DNA of 64,000 nucleotides, taken from NCBI GenBank assembly GCA_965198795.1, contig OZ240674.1:1984001-2048000 (forward strand), given 5' to 3'. The notes beneath the pieces were generated by a model that searched no databases, was not told where the DNA came from, and saw nothing but the letters and a program-made list of their open reading frames with translations. Position 1 is the first letter of the stretch. The number at the start of each line of letters is the position of its first letter. The DNA is from G965198795 sp965198795 (GTDB lineage Bacteria > Pseudomonadota > Alphaproteobacteria > Rhodospirillales > Casp-alpha2). The position numbers and the translations under genes were made by a program. Below, piece by piece: positions 53,276-61,454 of this stretch.

Positions 53276-55444
53276 TCACCCAAATTCATCGTCCCGATAG
53301 GACAAGCGGCCAGACAGGCGATCGGAAAGCTCTTCCAAGACCCCTTGGGCCTCATCATTTTCCACTTGGCACGTGCCCGCGGCCCGGTGACCGCCGCCGC
53401 CGAACTCCAGCATGATCTTGCCCACATTCACCGGACAGGACCGGTCAAAGATCGACTTGCCCACGGCGAACAGGGTCGATGCGCCCCCCTTTGACCAAAG
53501 CACGTGCATGGAAATGTTGATTTCCGGCAACAAGGCGTAAACCAGGAACCGGTTGCCGGCGTAGATGGTCCGCTCGTCGCGCAGGTCGATGACGCCCAGG
53601 CCGCCCTCAATCCGGGCGCAGCGCTTGATCTGCTCTTCGAACAACGGGCGGTGCTCCATATACAGGTCAACCCGCTCCTTAACGTCCGGCATCGCCAGAA
53701 TTTCATCAATGGAATGGTTCCGGCAGTCGTCAATCAACCCCATCACGAGCTCGTAGTTTGGAATTCGGAAACCGTGGAACCGGTCGAGTCCGGTCCTGGG
53801 GTCCATGATGTAGTTGAGCAAAGCCCACCCGCTGGGGTTCAGAATCTCGTCGCGGGTGAACTGGGCGGAGTCCGCCCGGTCGACCGCTTCCATCATATCG
53901 GCGGACACGGTTGGGAAGGTTTTCTCACCGCCGAAATACTCATAGACCAAACGGGCCGTCGACGGGGCGGACGCGTTGATGATGTGGTTTGGGTACCGGC
54001 CGCCCACGCGCTCCACCTCGCTCAAGTGATGGTCAAAGGCGATACCGGCGCGGGAGTCGAACGGCAGGTTGGTGGTGATGTCGTTTCCGGTGACGTCGAT
54101 TTCGCCGTGCTGCACCTTTCGCGGGTGAACGAACAGGATGTCGTTGATCAACTCCAATTCCTCCAACAGGACCGCACAGACGAGACCATCGAAATCGGAC
54201 CGGGTGATCAAACGGAACTGGCGTCCTTGCTCGCGCCAGGCCTCGGCTTGACGGGCGCCCTGGCCAAACGACCGGGCTTCTTGCCCGCCCGCCGGACCGG
54301 AACGCGAATTCGCCGCCTCGGCTGGACCGGCGAAACCGCTCAAGCCGGGTTCAAGGTCATCATCGCCGCCGGGCCCGTCGAACCCGGTTTCCGGCGCGGG
54401 CTCCAGCAGGGCCCGGGTTTCTTCTTCCGTCAATGGCCTGTCGTTCGTTCCATCCGCCGCGGCCGGACCGGCGAAACCGCTCAAGCCGGGTTCAAGGTCA
54501 TCATCGCCGCCGGGCCCGTCGAATCCGGTTTCCGGCGCGGGCTCCAACAGGGCCCGGGTTTCTTCTTCCGTCAACGGCCTGTCGTTCGTTCCATCCGCTG
54601 CGGCCGGACCGGAAAGCGGGCCGTCAAAAACCATCGGAGCCGGTTGAGCCGGCGCTTGCATATCTTGCATGTCGGACGGAATATTCAGGGCTGATCGATC
54701 TCCGCCGACAGCCGCGCCAACGCTCACGTCCTCGAACCAGGTGATAAACTGATCGACCGTATCGTGGTCATAAAAGGGGCCTGTTTGCGGGACGATCATC
54801 CGGGGTCCAAGCCCTCGAACGCGCTCCACCCAGGCGTCCCGAGCGGCTCCACTCGGCATCAGGCGCGATTGATGGCTCTCCAGCCGGGCGACATGCCGGT
54901 CGAAGACTTTGACCTTGAAGGCCGCCCGCTCTTCCGGCGGCGTCAAGGCCGAGCCGACTTTCGCCGAATAAAGTAGCCGCGCGATGGGGTCAAAGACGTG
55001 GACGCCGCCGGAAGAGGGCAAATAGGGCGCCGGGATCAGACGCAACAGACCGCCGTCGCCATAGGTGATCTCAGCGCCTTCTTCCGGTGTGGGCGCCAGG
55101 TCGGCGCCCGCGTCAAAATGACTGACCGCGCCGGTCCATAGCCACGGCACATGAACAACCGTCTCACTAGCGCAGACCTCGCGCCACAGGGCAAGCGACG
55201 AGCAGACATCCGGGTCGTGATGACTGAGAACGATATGGCGAACGGTGGACAAATCCATCTGGCCGGAAACCGCGTTAAAGAACGCCGGGAAATTCTCGGC
55301 GCCTCCGGGGTCAATCAACACGCTTTCACCGCCCGCCGTCACGGCGAGCAAATTGGCGTCCAGCGTTTGAACGGGTTTGTCAGGGCCTAGACGGAACAAC
55401 CGCCACGTCAGCGGTGGACGTTCGAACAGAATCTCGCTCTGCAT
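53276..55444 (-). CDS. Fusion of ODP-like metallo-beta-lactamase domain and DHH phosphoesterase
   Basis: A 722-residue protein with two enzyme-type domains. Residues 1-250 resemble the oxygen-binding di-iron (ODP) branch of the metallo-beta-lactamase fold: VLIDPGGAENFPAF, HIVLSHHDPDVCSS, RMIVPQTGPFY. Expected ligands seem altered: LHSPGN-like becomes LPSSGG, SGD becomes SAK, and PQHG becomes PQTG. A Gly/Asp/Pro-rich linker (about 250-405) contains a perfect 47-residue duplication. Residues 410-722 form a DHH/DHHA1 phosphoesterase: TRSDFDGLVCAVLL, AFDHHLSEVERVGG and GGGGHRAAGTC, all intact. Such DHH proteins act on polyphosphate, oligonucleotides or cyclic dinucleotides; the substrate is not known. 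The DHH part alone usually occurs as a separate protein in alphaproteobacteria. Confidence 0.85.
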   Translation of the reverse strand: MQSEILFERPPLTWRLFRLGPDKPVQTLDANLLAVTAGGESVLIDPGGAENFPAFFNAVSGQMDLSTVRHIVLSHHDPDVCSSLALWREVCASETVVHVPWLWTGAVSHFDAGADLAPTPEEGAEITYGDGGLLRLIPAPYLPSSGGVHVFDPIARLLYSAKVGSALTPPEERAAFKVKVFDRHVARLESHQSRLMPSGAARDAWVERVRGLGPRMIVPQTGPFYDHDTVDQFITWFEDVSVGAAVGGDRSALNIPSDMQDMQAPAQPAPMVFDGPLSGPAAADGTNDRPLTEEETRALLEPAPETGFDGPGGDDDLEPGLSGFAGPAAADGTNDRPLTEEETRALLEPAPETGFDGPGGDDDLEPGLSGFAGPAEAANSRSGPAGGQEARSFGQGARQAEAWREQGRQFRLITRSDFDGLVCAVLLEELELINDILFVHPRKVQHGEIDVTGNDITTNLPFDSRAGIAFDHHLSEVERVGGRYPNHIINASAPSTARLVYEYFGGEKTFPTVSADMMEAVDRADSAQFTRDEILNPSGWALLNYIMDPRTGLDRFHGFRIPNYELVMGLIDDCRNHSIDEILAMPDVKERVDLYMEHRPLFEEQIKRCARIEGGLGVIDLRDERTIYAGNRFLVYALLPEINISMHVLWSKGGASTLFAVGKSIFDRSCPVNVGKIMLEFGGGGHRAAGTCQVENDEAQGVLEELSDRLSGRLSYRDDEFG
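54324..54605. repeat. 141-bp in-frame tandem repeat in the linker
   Basis: Two copies, 54324-54464 and 54465-54605, encode identical 47-residue units (with TNDRPLTEEETRALLEPAPE and GFDGPGGDDDLEPGLSGFA). I count four base differences between the copies and all are silent. A short third start follows. The repeat lengthens the linker between the ODP-like and DHH domains. Confidence 0.9.
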
Positions 55445-55760
55445 GGGCGATCCATCTGAAAATTCGACACTCGGACTGGTTACGTCCGTTGCTCATGAAA
55501 GGCAAGGATTAAGACCAAGAGACGTGATCGGACCAAGAATCGGCATAAAAAGGGTTCACAATTGTTTATGGACGCCAGCAAGTTTTGATAGAAAGATCAC
55601 GGGTAATCATAAAGGGTTAAAAATAAAAATTCTTAAAATATATGAATCCTGTATTTCCAATAATTTGTTCAAAAATGTGAAATAATTTAATTATATAAAA
55701 ATTACACAAGGTATATTATTGATAACTGTCATATTGACGAGCGATAGCACAATAAAAGAA
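55445..55760. other. AT-rich region upstream of the ODP-DHH gene
   Basis: About 315 bases with no gene. The stretch 55610-55740 is AT-rich and leads into the left end of the decayed insertion element. It should contain the promoter of the ODP-DHH gene, but no clear motif could be assigned. Confidence 0.5.
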
Positions 55761-56474
55761 GGGTCTGTTCTATATAACTGATTATTGGGCTATCACGGGA
55801 CGTATGCGTAAGAGCAGGCTTAGTCCTTATAAACAGGACCGTTTGATCGAGCATTTTGTTGCGGGTACGACAGCCCGCACGGCTTCTCGCTTATTGGCGT
55901 CCATCGCAATACGGCGGCCTTTTTCTATCCCCGTTTACGTGAACTGATTGTTCTGGAACTGGAAGCCGGGAGCGAAGCCATGCTTGGCGGCGAGATTGAG
56001 GTGGATGAAAGCTATTTCGGCGGCAAGCGTAAAGGGCGGCGCGGTCGTGGCGCTGCGGGGAAAATACCGGTATCCGGCCTGTTGAAGCGGGGCGGCGAGG
56101 TCTGACGAAGATCATACCGGACGCCTCAAGCGCGACACTGACGCCGGTCATGGAGCGGAAGATTGCGCCGGATAGTCTTGTCTGTTCCGATTGTTGGCGG
56201 GGCTATAATGCGCTGGATGTTTCTGACTTTAAGCACTTCAGGATCAATCACCCGGAACTTTTTGCAGACAAGCACAATCCTATCAATGGAATTGAGAACT
56301 TTTGGAACCAAGCCAAGCGTCATATGCGCAAATTCAACGGTGTTCCGAAGGCTCATTTTGGGCTATTTTTGAAGGAGTGTGAGCGGCGATTTAACAACAG
56401 GGACCCGTCACTCCAATTAACCAAATGAAACAATGGGTTAAACAATATCTTAGATGATTGTCTAGGACAGCCCC
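55761..56474. mobile_element. Decayed IS1595-type insertion sequence
   Basis: Element of about 714 bases with imperfect inverted ends: GGGTCTGTTCTATATAACTG at the left and, inverted, GGGGCTGTCCTAGACAATC at the right (14-15 of the first 19 bases agree). The inside encodes a broken IS1595-type transposase. I could not see matching target-site copies beside the ends, so the insertion is old or rearranged. It lies directly next to an ACC deaminase tail. Confidence 0.75.
55804..56446 (+). pseudogene. IS1595-type transposase pseudogene
   Basis: The frame from ATG 55804 (MRKSRLSPYKQDRLIEHFVA) shifts near 55890; the family sequence continues in another frame (GVHRNTAAFFYPRLRELIVL, EVDESYFGGKRKGRRGRGAA). 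It breaks again near 56100 at GGEV, where a TGA appears, and resumes as TKIIPDASSATLTPVMERK. The last part carries DCWRGYNALD, then HPINGIENFWNQAKRHMRKF-type sequence (as NPINGIENFWNQAKRH), with the DDE-region Asp, Asn and Glu visible. With two frameshifts and a deletion in the middle, no full enzyme can be made. Confidence 0.88.
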
Positions 56475-56479
56475 AAAGG

Positions 56480-56569
56480 TTTTTTCCGGAGGGATCGAAT
56501 ATCCTATACGTCCATCTGGGCGGCGCGCCGGCCCTCAACGGCTATGGTTATACATATCGCAACGGTTGA
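56480..56569 (+). pseudogene. acdS: C-terminal fragment of ACC deaminase
   Basis: The frame encodes FFPEGSNILYVHLGGAPALN followed by GYGYTYRNG and a TGA. This matches the end of 1-aminocyclopropane-1-carboxylate deaminase (D-cysteine desulfhydrase family), whose tail is PEGSxVLYxHLGGxPALNGY. The rest of the gene is gone; the IS1595-type end lies 6 bases upstream. The enzyme degrades the plant ethylene precursor ACC, so an ancestor may have had plant or algal contact. Confidence 0.8.
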
Positions 56570-56754
56570 GTTCTGGCGATCAAGAGCGGTAATTCGCGCG
56601 TGGGAATCCCTGGCGTCAAAAAACCTGCTGGCGTGGCGGGGCGCTGGCTTGTTCATCGCGGTCAAGGGATCGGGGAACGCAATCCCGCTTGAGCGGCCGG
56701 GTTGTCCGGGAGAGAAACGGTTCGAAATTCAGGACCCGGTTTCACGAAAGCGGG

Positions 56755-56904
56755 TTAGCTGCGGGCGCTTCGCTTTTTCTTGTTGGAACCGAACAGGCTT
56801 GAAACGGCTCGAGTTATCGCCTCGGAGCGCAGTTGGCGACCGCGCGCGATGAAGGCGTCAATCTCGGTCCGAGGAATGTCGCGAAAGAAAGTGAAGCGCG
56901 TCAT
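56755..56904 (-). CDS. 49-residue basic small protein
   Basis: Short gene reading leftward from ATG 56904 with an excellent AAGGAG 7 bases upstream. The product begins MTRFTFFRDIPRTEIDAFIA and continues RGRQLRSEAITRAVSSLFGS with a Lys/Arg-rich end. It has an amphipathic helix with an IxxxARxLRSEA-like pattern, similar to short RSP_7527-type proteins, but the match is weak. It is divergent from the LysR gene at 57086. Function unknown. Confidence 0.7.
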   Translation of the reverse strand: MTRFTFFRDIPRTEIDAFIARGRQLRSEAITRAVSSLFGSNKKKRSARS

Positions 56905-57085
56905 GGGATTTCTCCTTACGTTCTGTATGTGTCTCTGTCTCTGTCCCGGCGGGACGATATGCCGCCCGTCGCTGTTGAAAAGAATATGTGACGAAAAACG
57001 TTATTGATAATCGGTATATTATTCCTATAATATGTGAATAATTTTCATTAATTAATCAAAACAAGGTTAATAAAAAAGGGGTTTT

Positions 57086-58024
57086 TTGGAGCCGCATAGT
57101 GAAATGAGCGTTTTTGTCCGGGTCGTCGAAGTTGGCGGGTTCTCGGCGGCCAGCCGCGTGCTCGGAATGACGCCGAGCGCCGTCAGCAAACTGATCGGCC
57201 GTTTGGAAGATCGTCTGGGCGCGCGTTTGCTTAACCGGACGACCAGAACCATCAACCTGACCGAGGAGGGACGGGCCTATTACCAACATGCGGTTCCCAT
57301 CCTGGAAGAAATAGAAGCGGCCGAACGGGCCGTGACGGATTTACACGTGGCCCCCCGCGGTCTTTTAAGGATCAACGCGGCGACATCGTTCGGCCGGCGC
57401 TACGTGATGCCGATCATTCACGAGTTCATGGACAAGTATCCCGAACTGCGTGTCGAGATGACCTTGACAGACAGTCTGGTCGATTTAGTGGGTGAGGGCG
57501 TTGATGTCGGTATCCGAATTGGGGATTTACCGGACTCCAGCCTGATCGCCCGGCGTATCGCGACCATCCGCCGCGTCGTCGCCGCCGCGCCTTCCTATGT
57601 CGAGCGTCACGGAAAACCCAAGACGCCGGAAGATCTGTTTAATCACAATTGTTTGCGGGTGAGTTTCGAAACATCGCTCAACCGCTGGGAATTTCAAGGG
57701 CCGGACGGCCCGATGCGTCTGGATGTGACCGGCAATCTGGAGGTGAACGACTCGTCCGCTCTTTATGACGCGGCCATCGCCGGCGTCGGTTTGATCCGTT
57801 CCTCCAAACTGCTTTTGTGGCCCGCGCTGTTCGATGGCCGCCTAATCCCCTTGTTGCAGGAGTACGAGGCCAAACGGGACTTGGACGTGCACGCCATCTA
57901 TCCGTCCGGGCGGCATATGTCGCCCAAGGTGAGGGCGTTCGTGGATTTCCTGGTGTCCAAATTCCTGCCCGTCGCGCCCTGGGATAGACAGGACGCCGAC
58001 CCGATGGATTGGCGGGTGCTCTAA
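57086..58024 (+). CDS. LysR-family transcriptional regulator
   Basis: A 312-residue regulator with the N-terminal winged helix (VFVRVVEVGGFSAASRVLGM, then SAVSKLIGRLEDRLG) and a C-terminal periplasmic-binding-type effector domain (INAATSFGRRYVMPIIHEF onward). The TTG at 57086 is preferred as start because AAGGGG precedes it and relatives begin a few residues before EMxVFVRVVE; an ATG at 57104 is possible. LysR proteins often control a divergent gene; the nearest is the 49-residue protein. Effector unknown. The stop overlaps the GST pseudogene end by 4 bases. Confidence 0.92.
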   Translation: MEPHSEMSVFVRVVEVGGFSAASRVLGMTPSAVSKLIGRLEDRLGARLLNRTTRTINLTEEGRAYYQHAVPILEEIEAAERAVTDLHVAPRGLLRINAATSFGRRYVMPIIHEFMDKYPELRVEMTLTDSLVDLVGEGVDVGIRIGDLPDSSLIARRIATIRRVVAAAPSYVERHGKPKTPEDLFNHNCLRVSFETSLNRWEFQGPDGPMRLDVTGNLEVNDSSALYDAAIAGVGLIRSSKLLLWPALFDGRLIPLLQEYEAKRDLDVHAIYPSGRHMSPKVRAFVDFLVSKFLPVAPWDRQDADPMDWRVL

Positions 58025-58664
58025 GCAGGCTGTTCGTCTTGGTCGAACGGGACCGCTTTGAAGGCGTCGAGCGCTTCCGCCTTCCGCAAAACCTTTATGA
58101 GTTTTGGATAAGAAGTCCAGCCGCCGGCGCCTGAACGCCGGCGCTTAACGTGCTCCAGGCCGCAAGCGATTGTAATGTCCGCCTGGGTCATGGCGTCATC
58201 CAGATACCAGTCTTTACCGGATGCGTGGTCTTCTAGCCAGTCGAGGGTTTGATGGAGTTGCCGACGGCAGCGTTCTCGCCAGGATGTTGTCTCCTCGTCT
58301 GGATTCAGGATCCGATCCATGCGGATCGAGACGGATTTTTCCGCGAGTCCCCATCCAATGGCCACGGCGCGCAGAACGGCGCGCCGCGCTGCTCCCTTTT
58401 CTGGAGTCAGGGCTTGCTCTGGCCCAACCATTTCGTCCAGATAGTCCAAGATCAACTAGCTGTCGTAGATCAGCTCCCCATTTGGAAGCCGCAGCACCGG
58501 CGCCTTGATCAGCGGATGGCGCCTGGCCACTTCGTCCGCGTTATTGAATACCGAAAGGATTTCTCGATTATAATCAACGCCGTAAATATTCATGGTGACG
58601 GCGGCGCGGCGCGGGGCAGAAACGGGTTGTCGTACTGGCCGATCAGGGTGTGCCGGTCACTCAT
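58021..58664 (-). pseudogene. Glutathione S-transferase-like pseudogene
   Basis: Reading leftward from ATG 58664, the start MSDRHTLIGQYDNPF is the GST N-terminus, but the frame then ends PRAAPPSP and stop. In the next frame the family sequence continues as VTMNIYGVDYNREILSVF and APVLRLPNGELIYDS, where an in-frame TAG (near 58455) appears, then LILDYLDEMVGPEQALT and the whole C-terminal helical domain to 58021. So there is one frameshift and one amber stop. The ATG overlaps the rnd stop, showing former coupling. A short C-terminal open frame remains but cannot bind glutathione. Confidence 0.85.
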
Positions 58665-59841
58665 CGCCGTCCACCGGCTCCCATTCCACCAAGACAACCC
58701 GTTTGCCCTCCACGGCGAGCGCGACGTCACCCGAACGAATGCGGAGCGCGTCGTCGCCGAATACTTCCCGGCGCCAGCCCGACATGGCCGGCGCCTCCGC
58801 TTTTTCACCAAAGGCCGCTATCTCATCAATGTCGGCGCTCGAGGCGATCAGGCGCTGGGCGACGTTTGAGTCGTCGGAACGCATCTTCAATAGAACCTTG
58901 AGCATGTCCGTAATGGGACCGAGGCCGCGGGGCAGGTTACGTTTCTCCGGCGGGGCGGGACAGTCTGCATCCGGCAGTTCCCCGCCGCGCTTGACGGCTT
59001 CCAGCAATTGCCTGCCCTGCCAGCCTTCCGCTTGCTTGGCGGAAAGCCCCCGGATGCGGGAGAGCGCCCTCGTATCCTTTGGCGCGTGATGGGCGATTTC
59101 AACCAGCGCCTCGTCCCTCAGCATACGGTTCCGGGGAATGTCGATATCTTGCGCGGCTTTTTCACGCCAGGCGGCCACTTCACGCAGAATAGCCAAAACG
59201 CGGGAGGTCGGATTGCGAATCTTGATGCGTTGATAGGCCAGCATGGGATTGGTCACATAATCGGCGGGTTCCGCCATGGATTTCATTTCAGCCTCAACCC
59301 AATCGCCCCGGCCTTTGCTATCCAAGCGTTCCGCCAGCTTCTCATAGATAACGCGCAGGTGGGTGACGTCGGACAGGGCGTAGCTGATTTGCTTTTCGCT
59401 TAGGGGGCGAAGCGACCAATCAGTAAAACGCGAACTCTTGTCGATGGATTTCTGGACGAGCCTGTTGACCAGGGTTTCATAACTGGCCGAGTCGCCAAAT
59501 CCGCAAACCATGCCCGCGATTTGAGTATCGAAAACGGGGGCGGGCATTTCCCCCATCAGGTTATAGAATATCTCCATATCCTGGCGGGCGGCGTGAAACA
59601 CCTTCAAGATGTTCGGATCACGCATCAGCGCGAACACGGGCTCCAGGTCCATGCCATTCGCTAGCGCATCGATGGCGGCGGCGTTCTCGTCACCCTTGCC
59701 CGGCCCCGCGATCTGCACCAGACACAACCGTGGCCAATAGGTGCTCTCGCGCATGAATTCCGTGTCGACAGCGATGTGGCCGGCGCCGCGCAGTGGTTCA
59801 CAGAAGGCCTTTACGGCCTCGCGGTCGGTCAGAAGCGCCAT
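58657..59841 (-). CDS. rnd: Ribonuclease D
   Basis: A 3'-5' exoribonuclease that trims tRNA precursors and other stable RNAs. The 394-residue product has the DEDD exonuclease domain: AVDTEFMRESTYWPRLCLVQ (Asp and Glu at about 25-27), VFHAARQDMEIFY and SYALSDVTHLRVIYEKL. An HRDC domain follows, about residues 210-290. Length is typical. It is the first gene of a leftward pair whose second gene is the broken GST (overlap ATGAGTGA). A NIPSNAP-type pseudogene ends 5 bases upstream. Confidence 0.96.
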   Translation of the reverse strand: MALLTDREAVKAFCEPLRGAGHIAVDTEFMRESTYWPRLCLVQIAGPGKGDENAAAIDALANGMDLEPVFALMRDPNILKVFHAARQDMEIFYNLMGEMPAPVFDTQIAGMVCGFGDSASYETLVNRLVQKSIDKSSRFTDWSLRPLSEKQISYALSDVTHLRVIYEKLAERLDSKGRGDWVEAEMKSMAEPADYVTNPMLAYQRIKIRNPTSRVLAILREVAAWREKAAQDIDIPRNRMLRDEALVEIAHHAPKDTRALSRIRGLSAKQAEGWQGRQLLEAVKRGGELPDADCPAPPEKRNLPRGLGPITDMLKVLLKMRSDDSNVAQRLIASSADIDEIAAFGEKAEAPAMSGWRREVFGDDALRIRSGDVALAVEGKRVVLVEWEPVDGDE

Positions 59842-59845
59842 TATT

Positions 59846-60150
59846 TCAGCGATGAGAAGAAACAGGGGTCATGGTCTTGTTGGATTGCGCGGCCGACACG
59901 CCGCCGCTTTCCCTTTCGTATTCCGCCCAAAGCGGGTCCGAGTCGCGGGCCGCCTGACATTTTTCCATATCGGCTTGATCTTCATTGAATCACGGGTGGC
60001 CCACCTCGTTCAAGGGACCGATAGCGGTTTGGAAGGAGCCCGTCAAGCCGCCCAAACGCCTCACCCGAACGGGCAGGCCCCGGCTTCGAACAGAGCCGGA
60101 TGCTCATCCGTCCGGCCATGAGCGACCATGTTCCTGTTGGACAAGAGCGC
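59846..60150 (-). pseudogene. NIPSNAP-family pseudogene fragment
   Basis: In one frame I read RGLPVRVRRLGGLTGSFQTA and IGPLNEVGHP, then TGA, then FNEDQADMEKCQAARDSDPL and WAEYERESGGVSAAQSNKTM to a stop at 59846. This follows the NIPSNAP pattern (IGxLNxVxHLW... DPxWxxY ... QxNxxMxPxxF). The internal TGA stands where the family has Trp, so HLW became HP-stop. Upstream, the frame appears to shift near 60085 and no start is found. A low-key assignment, since the family is recognised only from pattern. Confidence 0.6.
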
Positions 60151-60462
60151 GTTTTCCGTCACTTTCGAGCCGCCGTCATGGCTGGGCGGGTAAATAACGA
60201 CCCCGGCGGCGGGCGGGGAAGGCGCGCGTACTTACAATCCGGGTTCTTGAGGCCCGGAACAACCCGGGTTTTCTCCGCCGCAGGAGATTCGGAGTAATGA
60301 CGCGGAATGACCATGTAAGGCAACCTTGATACTTGGGCTCAAACGGGGCAGAACCCGTTAGCGGTGTCTAAGCCGGTGGGCCGCCAGGGACCAAAACCAG
60401 CTTTTGACTTGATTGTCACGAAAGTGACCGTTTGGCGATGGACAAAAGTGGAGCGAAAACGA
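60151..60462. other. Intergenic region upstream of the queuosine transporter
   Basis: About 310 bases with no gene. It contains an inverted repeat CCGGGTTCTTGAGGCCCGGA near 60239 and a second CCCGGG-type half. I looked for a PreQ1 riboswitch, which often precedes such transporters, and did not find the expected pattern. Confidence 0.5.
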
Positions 60463-61179
60463 ATGAATGACCGGGCGGAGCGCACATTTGCGGTAATGAT
60501 GGCGGGCTTTGTCGTCGTCCTGGCCATGACCAACATTATCGGGGTGAAGTTGTTCCTGGCGTTTCCAGAGACTTTTCCGGAAGGTCTGTTTGGCGAGCCG
60601 GTCACGCTGACCTCGGGACTGGTGACTTATCCCCTGACGTTTCTGTTGACCGACATCGTATGCGAGGTCTACGGCGCCCGCCGGGCGAATCTGATGGTGA
60701 TCACCGGATTCGCCATGTCGCTTTTGATCTTGGTGTTCATCCAGATCGCCCTGGTTTTGCCGGGGGCCCCCGCTTGGCCTGCGGGGCATCCCAACTTTGA
60801 CACCGTCGAGCAGATGCAGGCGGCGTTTGAGAGTGTCTTTACCTTGCCTGGCATGTTGATCCTTGGATCCATGACGGCTTATCTCGTCGCTCAATTGATG
60901 GACGTGAGGCTGTTCCATTTATGGAAGCGGATGACGAACGGGCGGCACCTCTGGCTGCGCAACAATGCGTCGACGATGGTCAGTCAGCTGGTTGACACCA
61001 TCGTCGTCAATTCAATCTTCCTGGGCTTTGGCCTAGGTCTTGATTGGGCGCTTGTCGGCAAGATCATTGTCGCCGGCTATATCTGCAAAGTGCTGATCGC
61101 CGCTGTTGACACGCCCTTCGTCTATCTGGGCGTGCGCCTTGTCCGCCGCTTTGCGGACATCCCGGCGTCTGGCGCTTGA
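60463..61179 (+). CDS. yhhQ: Queuosine precursor transporter (YhhQ-like)
   Basis: Inner-membrane importer of queuosine precursors such as preQ0/preQ1, used for the Q modification of tRNA. The 238-residue product has about six helices and the family patterns AVMMAGFVVVLAMTNIIGVK, TYPLTFLLTDIVCEVYGARR and RNNASTMVSQLVDTIVVNS. GGAG lies before ATG 60463; the frame is open for 33 codons further upstream without a signal. No other queuosine genes are nearby. Confidence 0.93.
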   Translation: MNDRAERTFAVMMAGFVVVLAMTNIIGVKLFLAFPETFPEGLFGEPVTLTSGLVTYPLTFLLTDIVCEVYGARRANLMVITGFAMSLLILVFIQIALVLPGAPAWPAGHPNFDTVEQMQAAFESVFTLPGMLILGSMTAYLVAQLMDVRLFHLWKRMTNGRHLWLRNNASTMVSQLVDTIVVNSIFLGFGLGLDWALVGKIIVAGYICKVLIAAVDTPFVYLGVRLVRRFADIPASGA

Positions 61180-61454
61180 GTCAGGCCGGTCTGTTTTCCG
61201 GCAAGCCCGCCGATGCGCGCGGCCTAGCCTGGCGCTCCGTCAAGGAAGGACGGGGGCTTCTGTAACGCCGGCTGTCCAGGTAAGCTCGCGGCGGATCCCG
61301 GCGCCCGCCCAGACGCGGCGTTCGAACGGCTCTTGGCCTCTCGGCGGCGGCGCGTCGAACGGACGAACAAAAGCTGGATTTTTGAGGCGCGGCGTCCTAG
61401 AACGCCCGCTGTTTTCCAGACTCCCCCCCCCGACAATTCGACGGATACCGAATT

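Noticed and set aside
57056..57289. Minus-strand frame overlapping the LysR start
   Set aside because: Antisense to the helix-turn-helix region of a clear LysR gene; no ribosome-binding site.
60239..60462. PreQ1 riboswitch upstream of the queuosine transporter
   Set aside because: No matching hairpin with the expected A-rich tail was seen.
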